DNA of 64,000 nt from Megamerina dolium (Eukaryota > Arthropoda > Insecta > Diptera > Megamerinidae). The position numbers were made by a program, and so were the translations under genes. Of the stretch, positions 44,558 through 56,061 are shown piece by piece. The first letter of the stretch is position 1; every line of letters begins with the position of its first letter. Location of the stretch: the NCBI GenBank assembly GCA_963854835.1, contig OY978526.1, positions 47,777,640-47,841,639 of the forward strand, read 5' to 3'. Under the pieces are notes generated by a model. It ran no database searches. It was not told the origin of the DNA and was given only the letters and a program-made list of their open reading frames with translations.

Positions 44558-47500
44558 CTAGCAGATCTCAAGACTATTTATAAATCTTGTCACTGCTGTG
44601 GGATTGATTTTAACTAGGTCCCTGTTAACTATGAATCCGTTGCCTAGGTAGTTTAGCCTGCGTCTAGCCACAGCTGAGCAATTGCAAAGAACGTGTTCTG
44701 CTGTTTCCTGCTCTTCAAGACAGAGTCGATAGAGATTGTTGTTTACCACACCCATTTTCGTTATGTGATAATTAAGTTTGCAATGACCTGTTAGTAGTTC
44801 ACTGTACAGCTTGATGTCTGCTGAGGTTCAAGATAGTATCTACCTTAATATGTTCAGGGTCAATGAATCTTTTCGACTACCGCATGTTTGTTTGGGCTCT
44901 CCAGTAATCGGTTAGACTACTTTTTTCCTCTTCACATATCAAGTTATTCATGAAGCTACTGTTAACCCCGCAGAAGGGTTCTGGGTCTATGAAAGGAGTG
45001 TCTGCGCCCTTTTTGGCCAGTAAATCTGCCATTTCATTTCCTGCATGCCCGTTGTGTCCCGGTACCCATATTAGAGTCACAGAATTCCTCTTTCCTAAAG
45101 TATTGAGGAGTTCAAAGCATTCCCAAACCAACTTAGATTGGAACGAGAAATTCATTAGTGATTTTAGAGCTGCCTGACTGTTCGATAGAATGCATATGTT
45201 GGTTCCTCGAGTGCCCCTACGTAGACATTCTCTGATAGATAGCTCTAAGGCGTGGATCTCCGCCTAAAAATGGAAGCTATTTTTTCCATTGCAATTGCCT
45301 TCCGGAAATTTGGCCCTACAATTCCCGCTCCAGCACTGCCATCTTCCATTTTGGACCCATCAGTGTACCATAGCTGTGAGCCCTGTTCTCGAAATATTTC
45401 GTTGTTTCTCCACGCTGAGCGATCGTGAATGATCACTTCGAAGAGTTTGGAGAATATAAATATTTTATCCATCCTGTCAAAGACCGTGAGGCCCGGTGAA
45501 TTCCAGACTACGTCTAGAATCTTAATGTGCCCTTTTAGGTTACCTTCTTTCAAGTGAACAGAGTTCGGAAGCCTTATGGCTGCACTGGCTGCTGTCCTCT
45601 TAATCACAAGGTGTAGAGGATTGAGACCTGTGATTATTCCTAAAGCTTTTGTGGGGCTAGTTCTCATCGCTCCCGTTACGCTCAAACAGGCTATTCGATA
45701 AATCCTGTTAAGGATCATCTGAGTCCCAATTTGATTTACCTTCGGCCACCATGCCAGAGAGGCATAGGCAATCATTCGTACTATTACAGTTTTGGAAGAC
45801 CACGCCATCATTTTAGGTCGTAGTCCCCATGTTTTACCATACAGCATTTGACAAGCGAAGGTAGACCTCAGGGCTTTGTTCGTGATGTATGATAAATGGT
45901 TGTTCCAAGTAAGTGTTTTATCCAGGATTACTCCCAAATATTTCATCTCCTCAGAGAGTGTTAGTTCTGTTTCACCTAACTTCAAGATCCCTAAATTCAA
46001 CTTCCTCCTTTTCGTGAAGGGTACCAGCGTCGTTTTGCTAGGATTTATCGAAAGTTCTTTTTCTTGACACAAGTCTTGTGTGATGTCAATCAAGACCCTT
46101 GATTGACTTGACAATTAATTTTTCTGTCCCCATTTCGTAAATTAATGCCCTGTTTTTTAGCATATTAAGAACCCGTGTTATGACCAGTCTATGAATTTGC
46201 TTCCTGACCATACCTTCCTCAATAGAACTGAAAGTAGCATTATCGAAAGCTCCTGTAATGTCAACCGATGTACAAAGAGCTATTTCTTTACCCTCTAATG
46301 CCTGTTCGATTTTACTCGTTAGGCAATGTATTGCAGTCTCAATCGACTTGCCTGACTGGTATGGAGTGGTGTATCTTTAAAATAAACTTCTTTGATGTAC
46401 TGATCTATAATTTTTTCCATTGCTTTTAGTAGAAAGGATGTTAGGCATATGGGCTGAAAGGATTTGGGCGTGTGATCCGTCTTTTTCCCTGCTTTCGGGA
46501 TGAAAGCGACCCTAGCTTTTGTCCATGATTTAAGCACTACACCTAATTCCAGGCTTATCCTGAAAATTTTTGTTAGAAGTGGTGCTAATACATTAGTTCC
46601 TTGCCGGAGAAGGCAAGGTTTAATATCATCAACACCCGGAGATTTATATGGATTAAATGTAGAGATTGCCCATTTAGTTTTATTGACGGTAAAAATTTTA
46701 CAAGCCAGTGATAGTGACCTGCGTGTAGACATTAAGAAATTGATATCCTCGATGCTTTCACTGTCCTCATCACAGGTGACACAGCCTGGAAAGTGAGTGT
46801 CCAGCAGTAACTGTCCCATTTCTTTCAGACTTCCCGTATAATTTCAGTCTGCCTTTTTAAGTGTAGAAAGGCCAACTGAGTAATCTTTTCTGAGCCTTTT
46901 CCATGATCTCTCTTAGATTCACTCAGTTTGCTATTGTAAGCCGTTAAGGCACATTTATAGGATACCCAGTCCCCATTGGACTTGGCTCTATTGAAAAGCT
47001 GATGTGCTTTGTTGCGTAACTTGTTTAGTTCCTCGCTCCACCAAGGGACGTTCCTAGAACGTTTCTTCACCACCAAGTCGCAGCTCATTTTGAAACCTTC
47101 AGTTATTGTTTTTTCAAGTTTCCTGACCTCGGGATCCAGTTCTTGAGAATTGTTAATTCTTTCACTTAGGCACCCTAATCTTTGCTCTAAGTAGAAGTTA
47201 TACAGCGATCAATTGGTCTTCATAGCATTTCTAATTTCAAAGAAGTCTTCAACTTCCCTTTTAGGTCAAAGCGTATATAACGATGATCCGACAAGGAGAC
47301 TTCATCTAACACCCTCCCGTTAGAAATGTTATTAGATATAAATGCACTGGTTAGAGTGAGATCTAACACCTCCCTCCTGATTGCATTTACAAAAGTTGGT
47401 TCATTTCCCCTTGTTGGCGAACACCCCTATTTAACACCACAATGTTGTTAGTAGTAATGAAATGAAAAAGTGACTCACCTCGAGTGTTTCTATCCATGCT

Positions 47501-48072
47501 TCCCCATGCCGTATGATGTGCATTTGCGTCGCAACACATCACCCATTGAAGATTCCGAGTGAAGCACTAACCCATGAGCTGCTGGAGCATCTGAAATACC
47601 GACTTTCCCGATTCGTCACCAGGAAAGTACATGGGGGCCAGTATTATAGTTTTTCTTCCTCTGGCACTGGACACTTCTGCCTGTACCGCCACCAGATCAC
47701 GATAACGCTGCCCTGGGTCGGTCAGCATTTACGTCGTAGATCAGCTTACATGTTTTTGTCTGCAGACCATTTATTTGTCCATTTGTGGCCCATGGTTCTT
47801 GGATGGACGCAAAGTCCAGACAATTTTGTTCCACCATTGAACTGAGTCTGTATGAGGCTGCTATTGCCTGGTGGAGCTTTTTATGGAGGCATTTGAGCTG
47901 CCTCTAACTGCCAGTATGCATTCGAGGTGGAGCCTGGAACATTATTTCCCAGGCTGGCCCCTTCGGACCTTACCACCTTTCGTGCTTCGCAAGGTTTCCC
48001 TGGCCTCCTGATCCTTGCGTTCCCATTTCCTGAGTCGACCAGAGAGCAAATATGGTTTTGGACGCCGGGCAC
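44558..48072 (-). pseudogene. LOA-like LINE B ORF2: endonuclease, RT (deleted), RNase H
   Basis: The endonuclease remnant (about 47850-47270) shows DFASIQEPWATNGQINGL, RRKCTSYGMG and VLDLTLTSAFIS, then VSLSDHRYI. RT N-terminal half (46819-46319): NPYKSPGVDDIKPCLL, ARVAFIPKAGK, CLTSFLLKAMEKI. A region with VDITGAFDNATF follows out of frame. The reading then jumps at about 46110 into KELSINPSKTTLVPFTKRRK, so the GCPQGG and YADD/FADD blocks are missing. RNase H: LWYTDGSKMEDGSAGAGIV (45390-45330), then out of frame AEIHALELSIREC and VPGHNGHAGNEMADLLA. Cys-rich end: YRLCLEEQETAEHVLCNCSA (44725-44670). It cannot support retrotransposition. Confidence 0.85.
46086..46106. repeat. Perfect palindrome at an RT deletion junction
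   Basis: TCAATCAAG, spacer ACC, CTTGATTGA. It lies where LINE B lost its catalytic block. Confidence 0.8.
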
Positions 48073-48159
48073 TGGTGCCCTTCTCTGCTATCGGTGCTGG
48101 CTTTGCGGTGCTGGAAACAGTTTTCGGCTTTCGGCTATGTGCTTGCGCACGAGCCGCTG

Positions 48160-49371
48160 CCTAGGTCGAAAGTTGCTCTTCAGCAACAGTCTTGACTTTT
48201 GCCCTGTTACCCTTAAGTCTGGGTCTTAGCTGGACACTACCAGAGTCATAAGAGACTTTGTTTCCCAGCTTTTCGACCACTTCCGAAGGGTCTAGGGCTA
48301 TCGCTAGCTCGACAAGGTCACCTTTGTGAAGCCTGTTTAGCACCCTCCATTCTCTAACACAAATGTCGGAGTTCTGTGACTCAATCTGCCCCAGAATTCG
48401 GTCATTTGGCCACGATACCGAGCCAGGGAAGTATCCGACAAAGATTTTGGCCTTCGGCACTTCTGCCTCGTCCACAACCTTTAAATCGGCTCCCTCCCAT
48501 GGCTTCAGGGCTGGTACCATCTCTTTCAACCAGGCCACAGTTTCGTCGTCCAGACAGTTAATAGTTAACCATCCGGGCTTAAAACCATAGCCTGAAAAGT
48601 GACGCTTCACCGGGCCACCGCGGAACTCGTAGACCCTGTCGATGATGCATTTCTCCATCTTGCCAATTTCGTCAGTAGACCACATGCCCTTTAGGAAATT
48701 GTTTGGGATAAACCCAACCTTCTTAGAGCAGACAGCTTCTGCCAGAGTTGGCTTCTAACAGGGAACGCCCACAGGGGCGATTTATGGAGCCACTCCTTTA
48801 GAAGCTACCGCTACCACCGCCTCCATCTCACAGCGGACGCAGTCGAAGGTACTGTTGATGGAATATCAACACTACCCTCAGGCACGAATCGCTTTGTCGG
48901 CTTGGAGCTCGACGTCGGAGTGGAGCCATCCGATCGGGATCTTTTCGAGGTCGTCTGTACTTCGCTGGTTGGACTGACTCCAACAGGCTTTACCGCCAAG
49001 GACCTTGATGTTTCCAGTGGTATGCCCTTGGCAAGTAAAGCCTTCAGCCTCTTGCGTCCAGCCCCGCAGAGCTTCACCCTGTCAGTTTTGGAGTCTTCCT
49101 TTAGGAGAACGCGTTCCTCTTCAGGGGTGATGTGAGGTCCAGCCGACTCCTGGCTAAGTTGGAGGTCCATCTTTTCGAGACTGTCGGAAGAAGGGCCGCA
49201 TGCCCGCTCCCACTGGTCTTGGTCCATGTTCTCAGTGGATATGGGACCTGGTGCCCTCTCCAGCTGATCGTAGACTGTAATTTCAATGACGTTTGGGCCA
49301 AGTGCCCCCTCGTTCAGTGAAATTTTTAGGCTTTTACCCTCGTTTCGCACCTTTAAAGGTGTGCAGTCCAT
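48160..49371 (-). pseudogene. LOA-like LINE B ORF1 (DUF4780-type)
   Basis: An ATG at 49371 starts a 186-residue frame, MDCTPLKVRNEGKSLKIS. It contains TPEEERVLLKED and LCGAGRKRLKALLAKGIP, a conserved block of this ORF1 type, and a Ser/Thr-rich linker (SDGSTPTSSSKPTKR). It stops at 48811. A second frame (48685-48161) carries the DUF4780-like domain with PGWLTINCLDDETVAWLKEM, WEGADLKVVDEAEVPKAKIF and LNRLHKGDLVELAIALD. The gap of about 120 bp between the frames contains at least one frameshift. It is homologous to ORF1 at 3610-4330 and the fragment at 53796-54035. Confidence 0.8.
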
Positions 49372-49389
49372 ATTTTTTTTTTCAAATTT

Positions 49390-49980
49390 AGAATCATGAG
49401 ATCTGATGTTTGATTGACGGTTGCGGTTTAAATACCGGAGCCTTTTCCTGTTTTAGCAGAAACGGTAATCTGGTTACAGATGTCCAGAGTGTACTGAACT
49501 TATGGAGGAAACACTTCTCCACGTTACTCCCAATAACGGATGATGGTGTAGACAATCCACCACCCCAGCATGACGAGGTCAGAGAGGTCATTTAAAACAG
49601 ATCGACACACACCATCTATTTGTTGATTATAAAGCTGCTTTCGACAGTCCAGTAAGGGATTAGCTCTACACAACAATGCCTAAGTTCGGTATTCCTGCGA
49701 AGCTCATTCGTCTTTAAAGAATGGCACTGTATAACTCCCGTTGTGCAGTGAAGATTGGAAAGGACGTTTAATACCGAACGGGGTTTCAGACAAGGTGATT
49801 AGTTATCATGCGACTTTTTTAATGGTATTATGGTGAAAATAATACGAGCGCTGATCTATGTCATAATGACAATATCTCCAACAAAAGATTCATGCTGTTG
49901 GCGTATGCCTTTCAGTTGGAAAGAGAATCGCGTCGAATGGGTCTTACGGTGAACGAAAGCAAGACGAAGTACCTAGTGTT
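49390..49980 (+). mobile_element. RTE-like LINE, RT N-terminal part (middle piece)
   Basis: RNGNLVTDVQSVLNLWRKHF continues the RTE-like LINE after the LOA-like insertion. FVDYKAAFDS, FGIPAKLI and NSRCAVKIGKD follow in a second frame with several stops. Near 49905 the YADD block is lost: MLLAYAF is followed by LERESRRMGLTVNESKTKYL. It ends at TACCTAGTGTT, the duplicated target of the next insertion. Confidence 0.75.
49970..49980 (+). repeat. Target-site duplication TACCTAGTGTT (left)
   Basis: Repeated exactly at 51331-51341, where the RTE-like LINE resumes. Confidence 0.8.
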
Positions 49981-51330
49981 ATATAAATTTTAGGGATTAG
50001 CCGAATCAGACCACTTATATGGGTCCCTTTTCGTCCCTCAAATCGTGTGTTAATTATTTGTTCGGTTGCAGAATTCTTCTACTTCCTTCCTCATAATAAC
50101 ATCACGCGTTATTTCAAGCATCTCCTTGTGGGGTATGTTCCACATTTCGAGTTCATCAATAAATTGGCGACCCAGTGTGGACATCCTCGTGCTTGCCAAT
50201 GCAGGACACTGGCACACTATGTGCGCCGCTGTCTCTGCCTCTTCCATGCATAATCTGCAAATATCAGCATCCTCCCCATCAACAAGACCCATCTTGCTGA
50301 GGTGGTACCTGAAATTGCCATGCCCAGTTATTAATGCAGTCAACCAGCTTAGAGTCATTCGTCCTAGACTGAGAGCCCTCCCCGATTCACTGCCCTTTGA
50401 TAGCCTCAACGAAGCCTTTGCCTGTCTACAAGTAGATAAGTTCTCCCATCTCGTGAGATGAAGTTTCTTTATCCACTCTTCGACCTTTGCCTTCACCGTT
50501 CCGCTGCTGAGAGCAACTACTGGTTCCGGTCCATAAAATTCAGCTTCAGATCCTTGTCTAGCCAAGGAGTCTGCAGCTTCATTCTGTTCTATACCAATGT
50601 GTCCCTTCACCCACATAAGAGTAATCGCATTACTACGAGCACACCCATTAAGTTTCTGAACACATTCGAGCGCCAACTTAGAAGATACCGTAGGTTGTTG
50701 CAGCCGCCTGACCACCGCCTGGTTATCGAGTGCTAGCAAGATTTTCTTACCTTGCACCTTTCCATCCAGTAGATGGTCCAGCGCATGCATTAGACCTAGC
50801 ATTTCTGCTTGGTATACCCGTATCTTCCCAGATTCAGAGTGCATGCCAGTCCCAACTCTTTAGAGAAGATTCCAGCACCCGCTCTGCCATCCATTAATGA
50901 ACCATCTGTAAAAATACTGATGTCATTTTCCTCACATACATCATGTGTGAGGCCGTCTTCAATGAGTGTTCTGTGTGACTTTTCAGTCATCTTCAGCCTA
51001 CCCATTCCCTCCATTGGCATCTGCGCCTCCTTTACACTGCTATATAGCAGTGACAGGATGCCCCTGTGCCCCCTCTCTGTGCCGAATCCATACCAATTAT
51101 TGGTTGTCTTCAGACGTAATGCTGTTAATGCCGCTGACTTCATAATATGCAAGTCCAACGGCAGCAGCCCGAGAAAGACTTCCAATGCTTCTACCGGGGT
51201 CGTCCGGATAGCTCCGGTAATCCCAATACAAGCCATTCTTTGTACCCTATCTAACTTGCTTTTCGCGGTCTTTTGGGTGACCTTAGGCCACCAGACCACA
51301 GCAGCATATGTTATTAAGGGTCTGACCATC
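49981..51330 (-). mobile_element. 5'-truncated LOA-like LINE (family C), minus strand
   Basis: The 3' half of ORF2 is open in two frames. 51330-50865 covers the thumb and connection (VRPLITYAAVVWWPKVTQK, RMACIGITGAIRTTPVEALE) and the start of RNase H (ISIFTDGSLMDGRAGAGIF). 50844-50050 covers the rest of RNase H (YQAEMLGLMHALDHLL, LALDNQAVV, VKGHIGIEQNEAADSLA) and the terminal Cys-rich segment CRLCMEEAETAAHIVCQC. One frameshift separates them near 50855. A 70-bp 3' UTR ends at the target duplication. It is a close relative of the copy at 11765-13265 and shows what that copy lost. No RT core, so it was dead on arrival. Confidence 0.88.
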
Positions 51331-51725
51331 GTACCTAGTGTTAACAAACAATGAGTCCCGCCATCTTCCCCATGTACGCTTTTGAAGTAGTGAGGGATTT
51401 AGTCTATCTTGAAACCAGTATTAACACCAGTAATGACGTCAACCCAGAGAGCCCTCTCTCGAGAAACGAAAACCACACTCTACAAGTATGAGCTGTATGC
51501 CGACACCGACACAATAAAGTACAACAAAATTCAGCGGCTGCGCTCCGGCTAAGAAGGTGTTATATTCGGAACCCGCTGGTGGACGGCACAAAAGAGTGAG
51601 ACCCAACCTCAGGAGGAAAAACCAAGTACTGGAGAATTTGACAGCGCTTGGAATTTCTAAGTGGCGTCATCTAGTAAAGAACATACTTAGCTGGCGAAGC
51701 ATGCTAAGTTCGACTTAAATCGATT
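51331..51725 (+). mobile_element. RTE-like LINE, C-terminal part (last piece)
   Basis: Resumes with the duplicated TACCTAGTGTT. YAFEVVRDLVYLETSI, then fragments corresponding to TTLYK, YELYAD and YSEPAGG of the intact-frame copy at 52210, with internal deletions. It ends in two AAGT units near 51722. Confidence 0.75.
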
Positions 51726-52195
51726 TCCGGTTATAATGGTAAGTAAGTAGTTCCATGCTCTTAAGGAGGAGGTAAGGGATAAGAAGATTCGGAAAATCGA
51801 TTTTTTTTTTCATTTTCCAAGACAACGAGATTGCTGCCGGGAACGTACTTTATGGACCTGGGATGGATAATTCAGTGTAAGTTACAAACAAAAATTTTTT
51901 TCTCACTTTTTGAGAAAAAAAAACTTCAAACTGAAAACCAATTTTTCGAAGTCCGGGAAACGATCCTGCAAAATCTACTCGACCGATTCTTTTCAATCTC
52001 GAAACATACTTTCTTGGTATAAACATATTTTTCAAAAGACGTTTTGGGAAATGCTCTGTCACCGGCTTATTTAATTACGGATATTTAACAAAATATTCTC
52101 TAGATAATGCTTTATAATTTAAAAAAAGTTTGAATAAATTTGCTTAAGCTGTATCTCCGTAAAAAATCAGCGAAAAAAGTTTTTTTATATCAAAT
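51726..52195. other. AT-rich interval between two LINE copies
   Basis: Contains T-rich and A-rich runs. No gene was recognised. Confidence 0.5.
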
Positions 52196-53285
52196 TATCC
52201 CTTACAACAATGTCTGAGTTCGGTATTCCTGCAAAGCTCATTCGACTTTGTAGAATGACACTGCATAACTCCCGTTGTGCAGTGAAAATTGGGAAGGACC
52301 TCTCCGCACCGTTTAATACCGAACGGGGTTTCAGACAAGGTGATTCGTTATCGTGCGACTTCTTCAATCTTATTATGGAGAAAATAATACGAGCTGCTGA
52401 TCTACGACATAATGGCACTATCTTCAACAAAAGTGTCATGCTGTTAGCGTATGCCGACGATATTGACATAATCGGCATGAACACGCGAGCAGTCAGTGCA
52501 GCATTCTCAGAGTTGGAAAGAGAGTCGCGTCGGATGGGTCTCACGGTGAACGAGGGCAAGACGAAGTATCTAGTGTCAACAAACAAAGAGTCCCGCCGTC
52601 TTGGACAGCACGTCACTGTTGACAACTACGCTTTTGAAGTAGTAAGGGACTTTGTCTATCTTGGAACCAGCATTAACAGCAGTAATGACGTCAGCTTGGA
52701 GATCATGCGTAGGATAACTCTTGCTAACAGGTGTTACTTTGGGCTGAGTAAGCAATTGAGAAGTCGAGCCCTCTCTCGAAGAACGAAAACTACACTCTAC
52801 AAGTCTCTCATCATGCCTGTCCTAACATATGGCGCTGAAGCCTGGACAATTTCCACCTCGGATGAGCGAATACTTGGAGTTTTCGAGAGAAAAGTCCTAC
52901 GCAAGATCTTTGGACCTATTTGCGTTGGTGGCGAGTACCGAATAAGGTACAACCATGAGCTGTACGAGCTGTATGCCGATATTGACATAGTAAAGCGCAT
53001 CAAAATTCAGCGGCTGCGCTGGCTAGGTCATGTCGAGCGAATGGAAGAACACGCTCCAGCTAAGAAGGTGTTATATTCGGAACCCGCTGGAGGACGACGC
53101 AAAAGAGGAAGACCAAACCTCCGGTGGAAAGACCAAGTACTGGAGAAGCTGACGGCGCTTGGAATTTCTAACTGGCGCCAGCTAGCGAAGAACAGAGATG
53201 GCTGGCGAAGCATGTTATTTTCGGCCTAAATCGATATTCGGTTGTTATGGCCACATAAGTAAGTAAGTAAGTAAGTATCCCTTAC
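52196..53285 (+). mobile_element. Young 5'-truncated RTE-like LINE with target duplication
   Basis: Bounded by TATCCCTTAC at 52196-52205 and 53276-53285. The 3' end is a run of AAGT units (53256-53275), the short tandem tail typical of RTE-like LINEs. The single open frame inside is undamaged, which points to recent insertion. Confidence 0.88.
52210..53229 (+). CDS. RTE-like reverse transcriptase, C-terminal 339 residues, intact frame
   Basis: A complete frame from an internal ATG; the true protein start is lost by 5' truncation. FGIPAKLIRLCRMTLHNSRC, TERGFRQGDSLSCDFFNLIM and MLLAYADDIDIIG carry the RT palm, with YADD catalytic aspartates intact at residues about 82-85. LTVNEGKTKYLVS is the motif D region. 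The thumb and C-terminal domain follow with FVYLGTSINSSNDVSLEI, VLTYGAEAWTIST, FERKVLRKIFGP, QRLRWLGHVERMEE and GRRKRGRPNLRWKD. No endonuclease and no promoter, so probably not expressed. It is a host-genome passenger, not a host gene, although similar sequences are often annotated as proteins. Confidence 0.88.
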   Translation: MSEFGIPAKLIRLCRMTLHNSRCAVKIGKDLSAPFNTERGFRQGDSLSCDFFNLIMEKIIRAADLRHNGTIFNKSVMLLAYADDIDIIGMNTRAVSAAFSELERESRRMGLTVNEGKTKYLVSTNKESRRLGQHVTVDNYAFEVVRDFVYLGTSINSSNDVSLEIMRRITLANRCYFGLSKQLRSRALSRRTKTTLYKSLIMPVLTYGAEAWTISTSDERILGVFERKVLRKIFGPICVGGEYRIRYNHELYELYADIDIVKRIKIQRLRWLGHVERMEEHAPAKKVLYSEPAGGRRKRGRPNLRWKDQVLEKLTALGISNWRQLAKNRDGWRSMLFSA

Positions 53286-53289
53286 TTCA

Positions 53290-53790
53290 CCCTTAAAGCC
53301 GTTCTTATGTAAGATAGAAAGAAGACTTAATATTTAGTCACAAAGAAGCGTGCCATACTGGATTATTCATTTATGGCAACGATGCCGCACTTACATTTAA
53401 AAATCAATCTGTATACTCAGAATGCTTCCCAACAATTGTTCTTTAATTCTTTTCTTATTTTGTTATAAAATTTTAATCCACAACTTACTCTCTCCACTTG
53501 ACCAAACAGAAACCAGTGCTAATTCAAATTGCATATTTGCTGACCAGTACATTATTTCTACAACTTCGTTTAATCAACAACTATGCAAATTGAATCAAGC
53601 TGATTATATCTGGGTCAATTGTGTAAATAACTTATTTGACTCTTTGCTTATTTGACACCGCTACGAACAGTCAAACAGTAACCCGTGACCAAATTTGCAT
53701 TCTCTGTTTCATCATATAAACAATGACACATCGTATACAATTTGCCTACTGCTCACTTTTTTTTTATATAGCTGGCCATACTAAAATATT
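53290..53790. other. Interval without recognised feature
   Basis: The frame 53422-53655 has no recognised domain and no flanking gene structure. Confidence 0.5.
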
Positions 53791-53795
53791 TATGT

Positions 53796-54035
53796 TTACA
53801 GTAAGACCGTTGATAACGAGTTATTATACTTGTAGATCACAAATTCAATGTCAATCACATACACAACACCGTAACTGATCACGACTCCGGTCTTTGCTAG
53901 ACGTTCGAAGGTATTTTTGTTGATGACCAGATAAATCTGACCGTAATCACCCCTTGGTTGTTCCATTTCTGCTATCTTCCAACTATGGGTTGGAAGATGT
54001 TGATTATCTCCAGCACACCCCAAGCTTTAGGCATG
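53796..54035 (-). mobile_element. LINE ORF1 fragment (DUF4780-type), minus strand
   Basis: The minus-strand frame reads SWKIAEMEQPRGDYGQIYLV, then INKNTFERLAKTGVVISYGV. This parallels TDWSVIKAEAPQKNNASFLI plus TKESVEPPEKT in the ORF1 at 3610-4330. It is the C-terminal strand pattern of LOA/R1-type ORF1 proteins. Isolated fragment, no ends. Confidence 0.55.
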
Positions 54036-54039
54036 AAAA

Positions 54040-55185
54040 AATTTTTAATTGTAGCTAGATCCTCTCAAAGTTAAAGGGTGGACATTAAAAAAATTTAAAA
54101 ATGTACCAATTTGTAAGGTTCTAACTTAATGTTGTTTATCAATTTTCTACAGTTCGGCATAAATACGTGCGAAGACAAAGGAGTTGGATTAGTGAAAAAT
54201 TGTTTTCTCAAATTAGTGAACGTATGAAAAATATGCCACACAATAACACACAAATTTGATAGTTTAGAGATTATATTTATATTTTGAACACATTTTGAAT
54301 TAATTTGTTAATCAAATTATTTGTACGTTGCACACAATTGACTTTATTATAATATTTTAAATTATTTTGGATACCAACCTTCATTACGTGTGTGTGACGT
54401 ATAAGCGTATAGATTTTCATTATTTTGAATTATTTATTTTTTTAATTAAAATCTCATAAAAGTATAGTTAAAATACCGCTTCTGTTCTGGAGCTAACCCA
54501 CCACTAACATTCTCTCCGAACATACTCCATATCCTTGCCCCTCTGGGAGCTACGTCACAAAGTGAACATAAATTACCTAACAATTGAAAAATAACCTTAA
54601 AATTAAATTGATATTATTCACATTTTCGGAATGATCACTCATTTATTTTTCTGTAAAAGTGGTGAAAGTCTATTTTATGTTATATGTAGAGGGTTTGCAT
54701 TTCAATGGCTTGAAAAATATTGGCATATGTTAATATACTAAATATATAGATGCTATCATTCATTAAATCCTCAGAATGGCTTAAGGAGGACCGAGCGGGA
54801 TAAGGTTTGGTTCCCGTGGTACCACAATGGACTATAACTGACTTTTTTATTAAACTTATTTTTAAAATATTATATAAATTTATTAAGTATATAACGTGAT
54901 CGTGTTTAAAGTATTAGTTTAAAAAAATTATACTTTCGATAACCCTAAATGGAATTGCACTACTTTTAGAGTAAACAAAATATGAAATTAATACATCAGA
55001 TTTCTATTGAGCAAGCCAATTTTTATTAAATATGTATTTAATAATAAGCATTATTTCAGTATTTAAATTACAACTTTGAATTAACGTGCTCCGCTTTAAA
55101 TTTGTTGTTATTGTTATTGGAGGAATATAAAGTAACAGATCCCTAAAATCATTGAATTTTTGAAAACCGCCCACTAAATTAAAAG
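54040..55185. other. AT-rich interval without recognised gene
   Basis: The string CTAGATCCTCTCAA at about 54055 recurs inverted near 57300, so both may belong to one unrecognised repeat. Confidence 0.45.
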
Positions 55186-55189
55186 AAAA

Positions 55190-55503
55190 ATAAATATGTG
55201 ACCGAGCTTCTCTGTCATTACTGTTGTACGTGTTAAATTTTGGATAGTAGTAGAAGGCACCTACTTAGCCGATTCCGAACAGCTGAACTCTTGCAACATC
55301 ACTTTTTTTACCTTTGTCACAGAGTTCTTTTAGAAGCTTTTCCGTGTCAAATTGTTTCTGCCGAAAGAATTTCCAATTGCTTGCCGACAGGTGGTTACCA
55401 TTCGAAAAAAAATCGTTAGATATTATTAATCTTTTCGATATTAAATTTGTTATGCTTCAGCCGGGGATTGAACCCACGACCTATAGGTCTGAAGGCCAAC
55501 ATA
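55190..55503 (-). mobile_element. tRNA-derived SINE, 5'-truncated, minus strand
   Basis: The complement carries the B-box GGGTTCAATCCCCGG and the shared body to GAAGCTCGGTCACATATTT. The A box is missing. An insertion of about 16 bp (ATTAATAATATCTAACG) follows the ATATCGAAAAG string. Confidence 0.85.
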
Positions 55504-55509
55504 ATAAAT

Positions 55510-56055
55510 TATGCTCCATTAAAATTAGGAACCCCCTTAGGTGGTGGAAAAAGGTGTAAGTGTATTCGAGGAAAGCTTGGGGCAAAATAGAGGAGCTGCC
55601 CAAATGGTGAAGATAAGCAGTAAGTATGTTTAAGGTTTTATATTGTATCATTTACCTCAGCCCCGAAAATTCGTGCACTATCCCATACCTATTGTGCATT
55701 AGTCATGAGAACGAGCGTCTGCTGCGACAAATTTAATTGAAAGAAAATGTATTCTTTCAAATGTGATTACCTTGTGGAATACTTCTTACATTATTTGGCA
55801 AAACATATAACACAAAAAATATAAACATGATTATGGAATTATTAAGCAATACATATTTTTCCATTAACACCTATTACTTAGAATGATTACCAATACAAAT
55901 TATATTTATTTGCCAATATCAGTTAAAAATTGAACAGCGGAATCGCAAAAAGAATGTGACAAATGAAAGAAATGAGATAAGCTAAGAAATACAATTTCAA
56001 TAATAAATACAATACGAGTATGTACAAACGAGAATGTGGACGAGTACATAGATAT
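55510..56055. other. Upstream flank of the CBM14 gene, no repeat recognised
   Basis: AT-rich DNA free of recognisable transposons, which suits a gene's regulatory flank. No specific sites claimed. Confidence 0.4.
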
Positions 56056-56061
56056 ATGTAG

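Larger units (their letters stand above)
44472..49385 (-). mobile_element. LOA-like LINE (family B), minus strand, with (TAA)n tail
   Basis: ORF1 (49371-48160), ORF2 (about 48070-44558) and a short 3' UTR end in an (ATT)n/(AAT)n run at 44472-44505. That run is the element's 3' tandem tail. The element is GC-rich compared with its surroundings. It sits inside an RTE-like LINE, whose two halves flank it at 44471 and about 49390. No target-site duplication was evident. Both ORFs are broken, and the RT catalytic block is deleted. Confidence 0.85.

Noticed and set aside
48363..49320. Plus-strand open frames opposite LINE B ORF1
   Set aside because: The minus strand carries the recognised DUF4780-type domain; the plus-strand frames have no family resemblance and are shadows in GC-rich DNA.
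50066..51354. Plus-strand frames up to 181 residues opposite LINE C
   Set aside because: The minus strand encodes recognisable RNase H and Cys-rich segments; these are antisense shadows.
53422..53655. 77-codon plus-strand frame
   Set aside because: No domain, no splice context and no neighbouring gene structure.
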